DNA of 64,000 bases from Chitinophagaceae bacterium (GTDB lineage: Bacteria > Bacteroidota > Bacteroidia > Chitinophagales > Chitinophagaceae), in NCBI GenBank assembly GCA_016719015.1, contig JADKAZ010000005.1:62001-126000 (forward strand), read 5' to 3'. Positions 17,914-26,684 of the stretch are shown here, piece after piece. Made by a program: the position numbers and the translations under genes. How positions within the stretch are numbered: position 1 is the stretch's first letter; each line of letters starts with the position of its first letter. The notes under the pieces are model-generated. The model worked only from the letters and a program-made list of their open reading frames with translations, searched no databases and was not told the DNA's origin.

Positions 17914-17932
17914 AATTAAATATTTATTATTG

Positions 17933-18712
17933 TTAATTAATTTCTTCCAGTTCGGCAAGCCTGTTTTCCGGCTCATTATATTCTATAATAAAATTATTCT
18001 TGCCTTCGCCAATAACGATTTTCAAAAATTTCTGTTGTACCAGCTCGAGTAAGGAAAGAAAAAGAAAAATAGCATGCACCCTGTTTTCACACCTGTCAAA
18101 TATTTTTTCAAATGACATTGTTTGATTTTCTCTTGCCTGCGTCAGCATCTGGTCACGGCTGGCCTCCATAGTGTAATTATATGCAACTACAGTATGCACC
18201 GGCTTGTTATGACGATCACTGTACTTCTGCATCGCCCTTTCAAAGGCCCGCATCAGCTTAAACAAGGTTATATTCTGAATTTCTGTTCCCTCACTATCCT
18301 CCTCACCAATTTGCGACAATTCCTGCTGAATGTTGCCTCTTTTCACCATCAGCATCCGTAATGCCTCCATCTCTGCCATTTGTGCCGAGGCCTCCTTAAA
18401 TCTCTTATATTCCAATATTTTATTGATAAGCTCCTGGCGGGGATCTATTTCATTTCCCTCTGCATCTATTTCTTTCCGGGGCAACAACATTTTAGCTTTT
18501 ATCCTCATCAGGGTGGATATAAACAGGATAAACTCACTGCTTAACTCGATATTAAGCTCTTCACTTTGATGAAGGTAATCCAGGAAATCATTGATAATTC
18601 CGGTAATGGGAATATTATAAATATCCAGTTCATCCCTTTCAATGAAAAAAAGTAAGAGATCAAAAGGGCCTTCAAACTGTGGCAATTTTATCTGGTACGA
18701 TGTATTGTTCAC
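17933..18712 (-). CDS. scpA: Segregation and condensation protein A
   Basis: Kleisin subunit that bridges the SMC ATPase heads in the bacterial condensin. The start YQIKLPQFEGPFDLLLFFIERDELDIYNIPI has the typical ScpA signature (split here: QFEGPFDLLL then DELDIYNIPI), and the C-terminal winged helix is at about 190-250. 259 residues, normal length. The start codon is GTG at 18712; there is no ATG nearby that keeps the conserved N-terminus. scpB and smc are not in the window. Confidence 0.94.
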   Translation of the reverse strand: MNNTSYQIKLPQFEGPFDLLLFFIERDELDIYNIPITGIINDFLDYLHQSEELNIELSSEFILFISTLMRIKAKMLLPRKEIDAEGNEIDPRQELINKILEYKRFKEASAQMAEMEALRMLMVKRGNIQQELSQIGEEDSEGTEIQNITLFKLMRAFERAMQKYSDRHNKPVHTVVAYNYTMEASRDQMLTQARENQTMSFEKIFDRCENRVHAIFLFLSLLELVQQKFLKIVIGEGKNNFIIEYNEPENRLAELEEIN

Positions 18713-18743
18713 TTCAACTCAGTAATTAGATTAGAGAAAAATA

Positions 18744-18768
18744 AAGTCCCGTTTGCTGAACAGGACTT
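18744..18768 (-). terminator. Terminator of mscL
   Basis: AAGTCC and GGACTT arms, continued by GTT/AAC across a one-base mismatch, followed on the minus strand by TTTATTTTT. It lies between mscL and scpA. Confidence 0.7.
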
Positions 18769-18818
18769 CACAAAAATAAGGGAAATAAAGATTGGGCTTC
18801 CCTACTCGTTTTCCACTA

Positions 18819-19187
18819 TCATTTCTTCAAAGCATCCCTGATTTCACGCAATAACTGGATATCTTCAGGGGTAACAGCCGGGGCTGCTTCTTCCTTTTTC
18901 TTTAAAGAATTCATTGCTTTAATAATGATAAATAAAACAAAAGCAATAAGAATAAAATTAATTACTGCCTGAAGGAATATTCCAATCGGAAACACTGTGT
19001 TTCCCACCGAAAAAGAAATTCCACTCATTCCATCTTTTCCAAGAACCATGCTGATTAAAGGCATAATCAATGACTCAGTAAGAGCAGTCACTACACCGCC
19101 AAAGGCCCCACCGATAACAACTGCAACCGCTAAGTCTACAATGTTGCCTTTCATGGCAAATTCTTTAAACTCTTTAAGCATTCCCAT
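18819..19187 (-). CDS. mscL: Large-conductance mechanosensitive channel
   Basis: A pentameric inner-membrane safety valve that opens under hypo-osmotic stress. 122 residues. The amphipathic start FKEFAMKGNIVDLAVAVVIG is the MscL signature and leads into TM1; TM2 is FPIGIFLQAVINFILIAFVLFII, and the C-terminus ends in the charged helix EDIQLLREIRDALKK. A second ATG two codons in (19181) is also possible. It has its own terminator. Confidence 0.96.
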   Translation of the reverse strand: MGMLKEFKEFAMKGNIVDLAVAVVIGGAFGGVVTALTESLIMPLISMVLGKDGMSGISFSVGNTVFPIGIFLQAVINFILIAFVLFIIIKAMNSLKKKEEAAPAVTPEDIQLLREIRDALKK

Positions 19188-19251
19188 AACTATTCGTTTT
19201 AAATTGATAAAAGATATTTCAAATATTTATTTTAAAAATACATCCGCAGGA

Positions 19252-19998
19252 TTATTTTTTCATACCAGGAAATTGCATATTAAGTCCAGTCAGCAGTTGA
19301 TGTAACTGAGTGGCAATTATATATTCTTTATACCAGTTCTGGTCAGCAGGCACAATTGTCCACGCCGGTGAATTGCAGTTGTTAAAACAATCTTCATACA
19401 TCTGCATATAAATATCCCAGAGTTTGGCTTCCTCAAAATCCTTTTCATTGTATTTCCACATTTTGGCAGGGTCTTTCATCCGTTCACTTAGCCGTTCATG
19501 TTGTTCCTCAGGTGATATATGGAGATAGAATTTCAGGATGTGAGTATTATTATGTTGTTCCAGTAATTTTTCAAAATCATTAATGGCATTCATCCTTTTC
19601 CGGGCTGTTTCATCATCACACCATTTATGCACCCTTGTTATAAGTATGTCCTCATATTGAGACCGGTTGAATACCTGTATCATTCCCTTTGAAGGCGTAG
19701 CATGATGAATACGCCATAAGAAATCATGCGAAAGTTCTTCAGGTGTTGGGGCTTTATATGATTTCACTGTTACCCCTTGCGGATTCATATTGCCCAACAC
19801 ATTTCTTATTACCCCATCCTTCCCACTGCCATCCATTCCCTGAATTACGACAAGTACTGCATGTTTACCTTCTGCAAAAAGAAGATTTTGTAACTCATCT
19901 AATTCCACGACCATTTTCTCCGTCTTCTTTTTGATGTCTGTTTTATCAAGGTCTTTGGGTGCCCGGGTAGAGATATCACTTAATTTAATTAAACTCAT
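19252..19998 (-). CDS. PPK2-family polyphosphate:nucleotide phosphotransferase
   Basis: Transfers phosphate from inorganic polyphosphate to nucleoside mono- or diphosphates. 248 residues. Walker A is GMDGSGKDG (about 54-62); the family motifs SYKAPTPEEL, FNRSQYEDILITRVH and the lid segment HERLSERMKDP...KMWKYNEKD are clear. The single-domain length and motif order fit PPK2; the class (AMP, ADP or GDP preference) cannot be read safely. No ppk1 or ppx is nearby. Confidence 0.92.
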   Translation of the reverse strand: MSLIKLSDISTRAPKDLDKTDIKKKTEKMVVELDELQNLLFAEGKHAVLVVIQGMDGSGKDGVIRNVLGNMNPQGVTVKSYKAPTPEELSHDFLWRIHHATPSKGMIQVFNRSQYEDILITRVHKWCDDETARKRMNAINDFEKLLEQHNNTHILKFYLHISPEEQHERLSERMKDPAKMWKYNEKDFEEAKLWDIYMQMYEDCFNNCNSPAWTIVPADQNWYKEYIIATQLHQLLTGLNMQFPGMKK

Positions 19999-20081
19999 AT
20001 ATAACTAATTGAATGTGTTGATAACGCAATATAAAAAAAATGCTGTTGTATACTCCTGATTTATGACCTTTACCGCCTTTT

Positions 20082-20987
20082 ATGAGTAATAAGTTTATCA
20101 GTTGGTCAATTTTTGTGATTCTTTGTTTAATCTGGGGTAGTTCTTTTAAACTGATGCATGACAGCCAGCTGGGATTATCTGCGGCACAAATAGCTGCCCT
20201 CCGGATTTTTTCGGCCGGACTGGTGTTTGTTCCCTTTGCGGTTTTTCATTTTTCAAAAATTCCCCAAAAAAAATTGGGCATTGTTATCCTTAGTGCTGTC
20301 TTTGGGAACTTATTACCTGCTTTTTTATTCGCAGAAGCTATTACCAAACTCGACAGTTCATTAGCCGGGATACTTAATTCTTTGACTCCCATTTGTGTGG
20401 TAGCGGTTGGCATTTTCTTTTTTAAGGATAAAATCAAAAGCCAGAAAATTCTCGGTGTGTTCACAGGTTTTATAGGGTTGGTATTACTCACCGTTTTACC
20501 AATGATACTGGAAAACAAGAGTATGAGCTTCAGCAATATGGGCTATACCTTACTGATAGTAGTAGCGACTTTTCTTTATGGCATTAATGTAAACATGGTA
20601 GGTCATTATTTAAAGGGATTAAACCCTATCCATATTGCTACTGTTTCACTGGCCTTTATGACCATTCCTGCAGGAATTATATTATGGCAACAGGGGTTCT
20701 TTCATCTTGATTTCAAAGAAATATCCGTACAGGAATCCGTGTGGGCATCTGTTGGTTTGGGTATTGGGGGTAGTGCAATTGCCACCGCTTTATTCTATAT
20801 CCTCGTTCAAAAGGCCGGGATATTATTTGCCTCATTAGTTACGTATGGAATTCCCTTCATTGCATTGCTATGGGGACTCTATGATCATGAAAAAATAACC
20901 TGGGTGCAGCCTTTATGCCTCGGTATCATTCTATTTGGGGTTTATCTTGCCAATAGACCAGACAAAAAAGAAAGCAACACGGTTTGA
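20082..20987 (+). CDS. EamA/DMT-family transporter
   Basis: A 301-residue inner-membrane protein with ten predicted helices in two EamA repeats. The opening FVILCLIWGSSFKLM and the second-repeat IATALFYILVQKAGILFASLV are typical. Such transporters export metabolites or amino acids; the substrate is unknown. Its TGA stop lies in the loop of a terminator hairpin shared with frr on the opposite strand. Confidence 0.88.
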   Translation: MSNKFISWSIFVILCLIWGSSFKLMHDSQLGLSAAQIAALRIFSAGLVFVPFAVFHFSKIPQKKLGIVILSAVFGNLLPAFLFAEAITKLDSSLAGILNSLTPICVVAVGIFFFKDKIKSQKILGVFTGFIGLVLLTVLPMILENKSMSFSNMGYTLLIVVATFLYGINVNMVGHYLKGLNPIHIATVSLAFMTIPAGIILWQQGFFHLDFKEISVQESVWASVGLGIGGSAIATALFYILVQKAGILFASLVTYGIPFIALLWGLYDHEKITWVQPLCLGIILFGVYLANRPDKKESNTV

Positions 20988-20998
20988 TGTGTTGCTTT
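20971..20998. terminator. Bidirectional terminator overlapping the DMT transporter stop
   Basis: A perfect 10-bp stem AAAGCAACAC/GTGTTGCTTT with an eight-base loop that contains the TGA of the plus-strand gene. On the minus strand the stem is followed by a CTTTTTT tract, so it best serves frr. Confidence 0.75.
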
Positions 20999-21020
20999 AC
21001 AAAAATTGTTGTTCAGCTTA

Positions 21021-21584
21021 TCAGACTGACATGATCTCTTTTTCTTTTGCAGAAAGATGCTTTTCAATGGCATTGATAAACTTATCAGTTACCTGTTGTA
21101 CATCTGCTTCCGCATCTTTTGCAGCATCTTCACTCAATCCATCTTTTTGAAGTTTTTTTATATGTTCAATAGCATCCCGGCGGATATTGCGGATGGCCAC
21201 TTTTGAATGTTCCCCTTCCCCCTGGCATTTTTTTACCAGTTCTCTTCTTCTTTCTTCCGTTAGCGGAGGCAGGGAAAGACGAATTATGACCCCATCACCT
21301 TGGGGAGTGACTCCAAGATTAGCTGCAATGATGGCCCTTTCAATTGGCTGCACCATGTTTTTTTCCCAGGGTTGAATAGTAAGGGTACGGGCATCCATGA
21401 CACTTATATTGGCTACCTGGTTGATGGGCATAGGCGACCCATAGTAATCGACCACTAAACCATCGAGCATTTGAGGGTTGGCCTTTCCGGCCCGGATTTT
21501 AACTAATTCAGCTTCCAGATGGTTGATTGCTTTTTGCATATGGTCTTCTGCCCCAGCAATTATTGATGATATTTCCTCTGTCAT
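21021..21584 (-). CDS. frr: Ribosome recycling factor
   Basis: Splits post-termination ribosomes together with EF-G. From ATG 21584 the product is 187 residues, the normal RRF length, and starts MTEEISSIIAGAEDHMQKAI. Signature parts are KIRAGKANPQML, the DARTLTIQPWEK stretch, the SLPPLTEERRRELVK hinge and RNIRRDAIEHIKKL. The open frame runs 78 bp further upstream, but that part is unlike RRF and spans the promoter. Single gene between two terminators. Confidence 0.97.
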   Translation of the reverse strand: MTEEISSIIAGAEDHMQKAINHLEAELVKIRAGKANPQMLDGLVVDYYGSPMPINQVANISVMDARTLTIQPWEKNMVQPIERAIIAANLGVTPQGDGVIIRLSLPPLTEERRRELVKKCQGEGEHSKVAIRNIRRDAIEHIKKLQKDGLSEDAAKDAEADVQQVTDKFINAIEKHLSAKEKEIMSV

Positions 21585-21635
21585 TTTTAATTTTTTTGTT
21601 CCTTCTTCTTGATTTGTTTCCCGGTTAGCGGGATG

Positions 21636-21662
21636 CAAATCTAACAAATCAATGTAATTCAA
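21636..21662 (-). promoter_or_regulatory. Candidate frr promoter
   Basis: On the minus strand TTG (21662-21660) and TAGATTTG (21643-21636, an exact TAnnTTTG) are 16 bp apart, 51 bp before the frr ATG. The spacer is slightly shorter than typical. Confidence 0.5.
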
Positions 21663-21693
21663 AAAAAATGCCCCGTTTTATTACGGGGCTTTT
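21661..21693 (-). terminator. Terminator of the WecA/TagO-like gene
   Basis: A 7-bp GC-rich stem GCCCCGT/ACGGGGC with a six-base loop and, on the minus strand, a run of eight T residues. It lies 25 bp after the stop and directly upstream of the frr promoter; T residues on the plus side make it usable both ways. Confidence 0.88.
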
Positions 21694-21714
21694 CACTACA
21701 ACTTATGATTTAAA

Positions 21715-22851
21715 TTAGTTTTTTTGAGCTTCCTGTACTTCTTTCGTCAACTTTACAATTTTTGAAGAGGTTTTCAACTCAGCAGGCCTGTTCAAGGTCT
21801 TAGCAATAACCATTCTGTGCTGCTTACGATGATAATACAGGAAACCAATTCCTGAGAAAGCCAACACCAACATGATAGAAAGTAATAAAGTAGAACCCAG
21901 AGATTGGCCCAGCCAGGCCAGCATAATGAATCCAACATTAATCCCTACGCAGGCCAATGTAACAGTAGCATGACCAAGTCCCCGGTCAAGCAACAGGTGA
22001 TGCACATGGTTGCGGTCAGGGGTGAAAGGGGATCTTCCGTTAATAATCCGAATACCAAATACCCGAAGTGTATCAAGCAATGGTACAATCAATATAGAAA
22101 AGCCAATTGCAACGGAAGAAGTAAGCGGAATAGCTATGGATGGGTCATGTGCTACATTAATGAATTTGATAACAAGAATTGAATTAATCAATCCAATCAT
22201 CAGTGAACCTGAATCACCCATAAAAATTCTGGCAGGGTGATGATTAAATATGAGGAAGGCTATCAGACTGCCCGCCATTGAAAAGGAAAGTAAAGCATAA
22301 GCCTGCATGTTTACCGCAAAAAAGTAGGCGCCAAAAACCAACATACTTAAAATACCGAGACTTGCAGCCAGTCCATCTACACCATCAATAAGGTTAAAAG
22401 AATTCATTACAACGATGATGGTTAGATAGGATAAAGCCAATCCGAAGCCTTCCGGAAGCTGCTCTAGTCCAAAAAGACCATACATGCTATCCAGCCGGAT
22501 ACCACCCAAATGAATAAGAATAGAAGCGGCAATTATCTGACCAACAAACTTCTTACTGGCTGATAAAATCATAATATCATCCTTAAGGCCAAGAAAGAAA
22601 ATTACAATAGCAGCTGCAAAAAAGTATTGAAATTCAAAATTGAATTGTCCCTGAATCGAAAGCAAGGAAGCAAGAATAAATCCGGCAAAGATCCCAACAC
22701 CACCTAAAGAAGCTATCAGCCTGGTATGAACTTTTCGTTCATCGGGAATGTCGTATAATTTCTTCTTTTCTGCCACCTGTAAGATTACCGGTGTTGCCAG
22801 GAAAGTGATTATAAATGCGACCGAAGCGGTCAAAAGGACATCAAGAAACAT
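21715..22851 (-). CDS. Undecaprenyl-phosphate N-acetylglucosaminyl-1-phosphate transferase (MraY/WecA family)
   Basis: An integral-membrane enzyme that links a sugar-1-phosphate to undecaprenyl phosphate, starting synthesis of a surface or wall glycan. About ten membrane segments in 378 residues. Catalytic features are Asp91/Asp92 in LKDDI, NLIDGVDGLA at 153-162, FMGDSGS at about 212, and PDRNHVHHLLLD with the His motif of the WecA/TagO branch rather than MraY. The C-terminus is a Lys-rich cytoplasmic tail. Stands alone with its own terminator and an exact -7 box. Confidence 0.9.
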   Translation of the reverse strand: MFLDVLLTASVAFIITFLATPVILQVAEKKKLYDIPDERKVHTRLIASLGGVGIFAGFILASLLSIQGQFNFEFQYFFAAAIVIFFLGLKDDIMILSASKKFVGQIIAASILIHLGGIRLDSMYGLFGLEQLPEGFGLALSYLTIIVVMNSFNLIDGVDGLAASLGILSMLVFGAYFFAVNMQAYALLSFSMAGSLIAFLIFNHHPARIFMGDSGSLMIGLINSILVIKFINVAHDPSIAIPLTSSVAIGFSILIVPLLDTLRVFGIRIINGRSPFTPDRNHVHHLLLDRGLGHATVTLACVGINVGFIMLAWLGQSLGSTLLLSIMLVLAFSGIGFLYYHRKQHRMVIAKTLNRPAELKTSSKIVKLTKEVQEAQKN

Positions 22852-22873
22852 TTAAACAGTTTTATATTTGGTA

Positions 22874-22881
22874 CAAAAGTA
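22874..22881 (-). promoter_or_regulatory. Candidate -7 box of the WecA/TagO-like gene
   Basis: TACTTTTG on the minus strand matches TAnnTTTG exactly, 22 bp before the ATG. No clear -33 TTG. Confidence 0.45.
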
Positions 22882-23085
22882 GCCTCGCCTCATGGGCTTT
22901 AGCTTTAAGTTTATGTTATTAGTGTACGAATTGATTAATCCACGGCCAGCCACAGGATGAAATGAATTTGTGAGCAGAATATTGGCTCAGGCAAGGTTTT
23001 GTATTCAAAAAGATTGCACATTTGCAGCGCAATCAGAATTTGAACCGGCAAGATACAAAAAGTTTAAAAAGAACCTATTTTTATT

Positions 23086-23919
23086 ATGTCAGAATTAACC
23101 GCTATCGCATCACAAATAAGACGGGATATTGTAAGAATGGTACATGGTGCCAGCAGCGGCCATCCAGGTGGATCCTTAGGCTGTGCTGATTTTTTAACTG
23201 CCCTGTATTTCAAAATAATGAAACATGACCCATCCTTCAATATGGATGCTCTGAATGAAGACGTATTTATACTCTCCAACGGTCATATATCACCGGTTTT
23301 TTATTCTACACTTGCCCGTTCCGGCTATTTTGATGTTAAAGAATTAGCAACTTTTCGTAAGTTAAACTCCAGGTTACAGGGACACCCTGCTACACATGAG
23401 CATCTGCCTGGAGTTCGTATCGCCTCTGGTTCTTTAGGACAGGGAATGAGTGTTGCAATTGGTGCTGCTTTGACCAAACGTTTAAATGGTGAAAAGAATA
23501 TCGTTTTCTCCCTGCATGGTGATGGTGAACTGGATGAAGGACAGATCTGGGAAGCGGTTATGTTTGCTGCTCACCATAAAGTTGACAATTTGATTTCAAC
23601 TATTGACTGGAATGGTCAGCAGATAGATGGCCCAACTGATAAAGTGATGGGACTTGGTAATATCCGCCAAAAATTTGATGCATTTGGCTGGACCACACTT
23701 GAAATGAATGGTAACGATATGGATGAGGTAGTGGCCACTTTAGAAAAAGCAAAAACCCTTACAGGACAGGGCAAACCTATCGGCATCATGATGCATACTG
23801 AAATGGGTAAAGGGATTGATTTTATGGAAGGCACTCATGAATGGCACGGTATTGCCCCGAATGACGAACAATTAGCTAAAGCATTGGCACAACTACCAGA
23901 GACATTAGGTGATTATTAA
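23086..23919 (+). CDS. Transketolase, N-terminal subunit
   Basis: The thiamine-diphosphate-binding half of a split transketolase, 277 residues. His26 in SGHPGGSLG, His67 in SNGHISP, the TPP motif GDGELDEG at 145-152 with Asn176 in DWNGQ, and TEMGKGIDFMEG match the N-terminal halves found in bacteria and archaea. The C-terminal partner (pyrimidine-binding half) should follow on the same strand, but the next gene is on the opposite strand. The subunit can only work if the partner lies elsewhere in the genome. Confidence 0.93.
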   Translation: MSELTAIASQIRRDIVRMVHGASSGHPGGSLGCADFLTALYFKIMKHDPSFNMDALNEDVFILSNGHISPVFYSTLARSGYFDVKELATFRKLNSRLQGHPATHEHLPGVRIASGSLGQGMSVAIGAALTKRLNGEKNIVFSLHGDGELDEGQIWEAVMFAAHHKVDNLISTIDWNGQQIDGPTDKVMGLGNIRQKFDAFGWTTLEMNGNDMDEVVATLEKAKTLTGQGKPIGIMMHTEMGKGIDFMEGTHEWHGIAPNDEQLAKALAQLPETLGDY

Positions 23920-24007
23920 GAACTCCGATTTTCATTATTAGAATTGATTAAAAGTAGTTGATAGTTTTTTTGATAATTCTTTTAAATGCAATTTAATCTT
24001 AGGTCTA

Positions 24008-25234
24008 TTATTCGCTCCGCAACGAAAATTCATGGGCGGCAGCTTTTTTTGATGGCAGCCACGATGCAATCAATGCAATTACAAATACAGTTGCCCCAAC
24101 AAGGAGAAAATCCATCAACCTTAGTTTGACAGGGAAATAACTGATTAAGAATGAGCCACCAGCCAGGGGGATCAAATGAAATCGCATCTGTAACCAGGCA
24201 ATCAGTAAGGCCAGAAGCATACCAATACCTCCCCCGATTAAAGCCAGTAACATCCCCTCGCTTAAAAATATCCGTTGGATAAAATTCTTATTTCCTCCCA
24301 ATGCATGAAGCACACTGATATCTTTCTGTTTCTCCAATACCAGCATCGTTAATGCCCCAATCATGTTAAAGGCTGCAACAACGAGTATAAGACATAATAC
24401 TCCATAAATAACCCATCGCTCCATATTCATCACCGCATATAAACTGCGGTTTTGCTCGTACTTATTTTGCACTAAATAAGAATCACCGAAAATTTGCTTT
24501 ACTCTTTTTTTCATATCCGAGGCTGCCGAAGGATCCTTTAGTGCAATCTCAACATCCGTATATTCATTAACACCAAGCCGCAATGATTTTTTTACAAAAT
24601 CAATATTGGTAATGCCATACTTGTTATCAAAATCCTGTTGTATACGAAAGGCTGCTGAAGACCTGATAGTGTCATTACTGATGCCATTGAGTTCATCAAA
24701 TTGTTCAGTATCCGTTTTGCGGGGCAGGTGAATTTTTAAGGTAAAAATATTCCGGTCTGCCTGTATGCCCAATGCCCCCTCCACTCCTGCGCCCAAAATC
24801 AACTTAGGCACCTCTTCGTTTCCCAGGTCGTAGGTACCTTCTCCCAATAAATTATCAGCTACCCCTGAAACATAGCGGTAATTTTCATCTACACCTTTTA
24901 GATAAACTACGGACTGGTAATCTCCATTCTTTACAAGGGCCTTTTCTTCCACCACCAGAGAATAAATTTTGATACCGTCAAGCCCTTTTAGTTTTTGTAA
25001 TTGTTCCGGGGTAATAGTTATTACTTTTCCTACAGCAGGAGAAACTTTCAGGTCAGTATAAAAAGAGGAGTATAAAGACTTAACCAACCCTTCAAACCCG
25101 TTAAATACACTCAATACCAGGATCAGCGCCGTAGTACCAATAATGATAGCTGCTATACTTATCCATGCAATGATATTAATAGCATTGGTGGATTTTTTTG
25201 CTTTAAAATATCGCCAGGCGAATAGGAAATACAA
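24008..25234 (-). CDS. LolC/LolE-like ABC transporter permease
   Basis: An FtsX/LolE-type permease of 408 residues with four membrane segments: one near the N-terminus (SIAAIIIGTTALILVLSVF), a large periplasmic domain of about residues 45-270, and three at the C-terminus. In this phylum such proteins are predicted to move lipoproteins from the inner membrane towards the outer membrane with a LolD-type ATPase, which is not adjacent. The reading frame starts with TTG at 25234; there is no ATG that keeps the conserved start YFLFAWRYF. It follows rbfA by 50 bp and may be in the same unit. Confidence 0.9.
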   Translation of the reverse strand: MYFLFAWRYFKAKKSTNAINIIAWISIAAIIIGTTALILVLSVFNGFEGLVKSLYSSFYTDLKVSPAVGKVITITPEQLQKLKGLDGIKIYSLVVEEKALVKNGDYQSVVYLKGVDENYRYVSGVADNLLGEGTYDLGNEEVPKLILGAGVEGALGIQADRNIFTLKIHLPRKTDTEQFDELNGISNDTIRSSAAFRIQQDFDNKYGITNIDFVKKSLRLGVNEYTDVEIALKDPSAASDMKKRVKQIFGDSYLVQNKYEQNRSLYAVMNMERWVIYGVLCLILVVAAFNMIGALTMLVLEKQKDISVLHALGGNKNFIQRIFLSEGMLLALIGGGIGMLLALLIAWLQMRFHLIPLAGGSFLISYFPVKLRLMDFLLVGATVFVIALIASWLPSKKAAAHEFSLRSE

Positions 25235-25284
25235 GTTTTCAGTTTGAGGTTTAACGTTTAGTATAGTGCTGTTTCGTTACTTTA

Positions 25285-25668
25285 TCATTCAGCATCATTT
25301 GCTTTTTCATTTTTCTTTTCCGCCTCAATTTTTTTAAACAATTCTTCCATTTTAAATACATGTTCCAAAGTATCATCCTGGAAAAATTTCAACACCGGGA
25401 TGCTCCGAAGTTGGTGCCGCACTTTAGCCGCCAGTTCTTTTTTAATCTCATGATGCCGGTCTTCAATCTTTCCTAAGGCTGCTTTTACATCTTTTACCTG
25501 GAAAAAACTCAGGTAAAACCTTGCTTCCAGCAAATCAGGAGTCACTTTTACAGAAGAAATGGACACCATTCCTCCGTCAATCATATTCAACCCAAGACGC
25601 TGAAAAATAATATTCATCTCTTCATTTAACAACCCGGCTATTTGTTTTTGTCTTTTTCCTTCTTCCAT
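25285..25668 (-). CDS. rbfA: Ribosome-binding factor A
   Basis: A KH-fold assembly factor for the 30S subunit, 127 residues. It has the typical start KRQKQIAGLLNEEMNIIFQR, the SISSVKVTPDLLEARFYLS core and LRSIPVLKFFQDDTLEHVFKM near the end, followed by a charged Lys/Glu tail. It lies 14 bp after the glycosyltransferase gene and before the LolC/E-like gene, all on the minus strand. Confidence 0.95.
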   Translation of the reverse strand: MEEGKRQKQIAGLLNEEMNIIFQRLGLNMIDGGMVSISSVKVTPDLLEARFYLSFFQVKDVKAALGKIEDRHHEIKKELAAKVRHQLRSIPVLKFFQDDTLEHVFKMEELFKKIEAEKKNEKANDAE

Positions 25669-25682
25669 GAGTTATAATTATT

Positions 25683-26489
25683 TTAATAATGACTGCTTAT
25701 TCCAGTCGAAACAAAGGTAATCTTGTTATCAACAGTTTGTTGTAACAGGTTTTCATTCGTTGTAAGATTTCCTCTTGTTGCTTCCGTATGATAAAGATGA
25801 AAAGTAACGGCCCCGAATTTGATAAACCGGAGTTTGATACCGGCATTACAAAGCCTTGCTGCCAGATCATTATCTTCTTTGCCCCAGCCTTTGAACTCTT
25901 CATTATAACCATTCACTTTTACCAGGTCGCTTTTCCAAAATGCCATATTGGCTCCCAATACATACCTATATTGTTTACTCCCTCTTTGTATAAAATAATT
26001 AAAATACATTAACAGGATATTCCTGAAAGCATTAAACCGTTTACCAAGATGGGTCGAAAAAAAAGAAGGCTGAGAGTATTCCATTTTTTGAATCATCGCT
26101 TTGGAATATCCATCATCTAACAAACTTCTTGCCCCGCTGATAAATGTATTTTTTTCGGCCATCCGGATATGGTCCTTTACAAAGTGTTTATGCAGGATAA
26201 TATCCCCGTCTGTTTGAATGATATAATCGCCGGAAGCTTTTGCAAACGATTTATTCCGTATAGCTGCCAGCTGAAACCCTTCATCGGGCTGCCAGACATG
26301 AAGAACCGGCACCGGCGACTTTGCAGTAAATTCTTCAACCAGTTGCTTTGTAGCTGGCCCTGAACCATCGTCGGCAATGATAATTTCATCGGGTTGTACC
26401 GATTGTGCCAGCACTCCCTGGAAGCAAATCCGTAACATATCCGGACGATTGTAAGTGGAAATAACAAGGCTTGAGGAAAAAGCTTTCAT
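25683..26489 (-). CDS. Family 2 glycosyltransferase with galactosyltransferase-like C-terminal domain
   Basis: A 268-residue GT-A glycosyltransferase. The N-terminal domain has SLVISTYNRPDML, IIADDGSG and the metal-binding TDGD (about residue 92-95). The C-terminal motif GWGKEDNDLAARL matches the Glyco_transf_7C type, where the acidic residues take part in catalysis. No signal peptide, so it should act on the cytoplasmic side. Donor and acceptor unknown; envelope polysaccharide synthesis is likely. Confidence 0.9.
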   Translation of the reverse strand: MKAFSSSLVISTYNRPDMLRICFQGVLAQSVQPDEIIIADDGSGPATKQLVEEFTAKSPVPVLHVWQPDEGFQLAAIRNKSFAKASGDYIIQTDGDIILHKHFVKDHIRMAEKNTFISGARSLLDDGYSKAMIQKMEYSQPSFFSTHLGKRFNAFRNILLMYFNYFIQRGSKQYRYVLGANMAFWKSDLVKVNGYNEEFKGWGKEDNDLAARLCNAGIKLRFIKFGAVTFHLYHTEATRGNLTTNENLLQQTVDNKITFVSTGISSHY

Positions 26490-26628
26490 TTGTTCAATCT
26501 AAAGGTTTACCGACGCTTTTAAAATTCAACCCTTATGATGGGATAGTGAAAATAATCGCTGGTGATTTATCCGCTGAATGATATTTACCCCAGATTTTTG
26601 ATGAAATGCCGTTTCTATTATCATCAGG

Positions 26629-26660
26629 TTTGGGGTAAGGTTGTAAAATTAGTTACTTTG
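26629..26660 (+). promoter_or_regulatory. Candidate promoter of the MsbA-like exporter gene
   Basis: TTTG (26629-26632), a 20-bp spacer and TTACTTTG (26653-26660) fit the Bacteroidota -33/-7 arrangement with one mismatch in the -7 box. The ATG is 24 bp further on. This also argues against the upstream start of the open frame. Confidence 0.5.
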
Positions 26661-26684
26661 CCCCGTTTAAGCGATAACAGCACA

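Noticed and set aside
26562..26684. 41-codon N-terminal extension of the MsbA-like exporter
   Set aside because: It spans the promoter and contains no transporter sequence; the family begins at MRKYSRIFNYLKSYKS.
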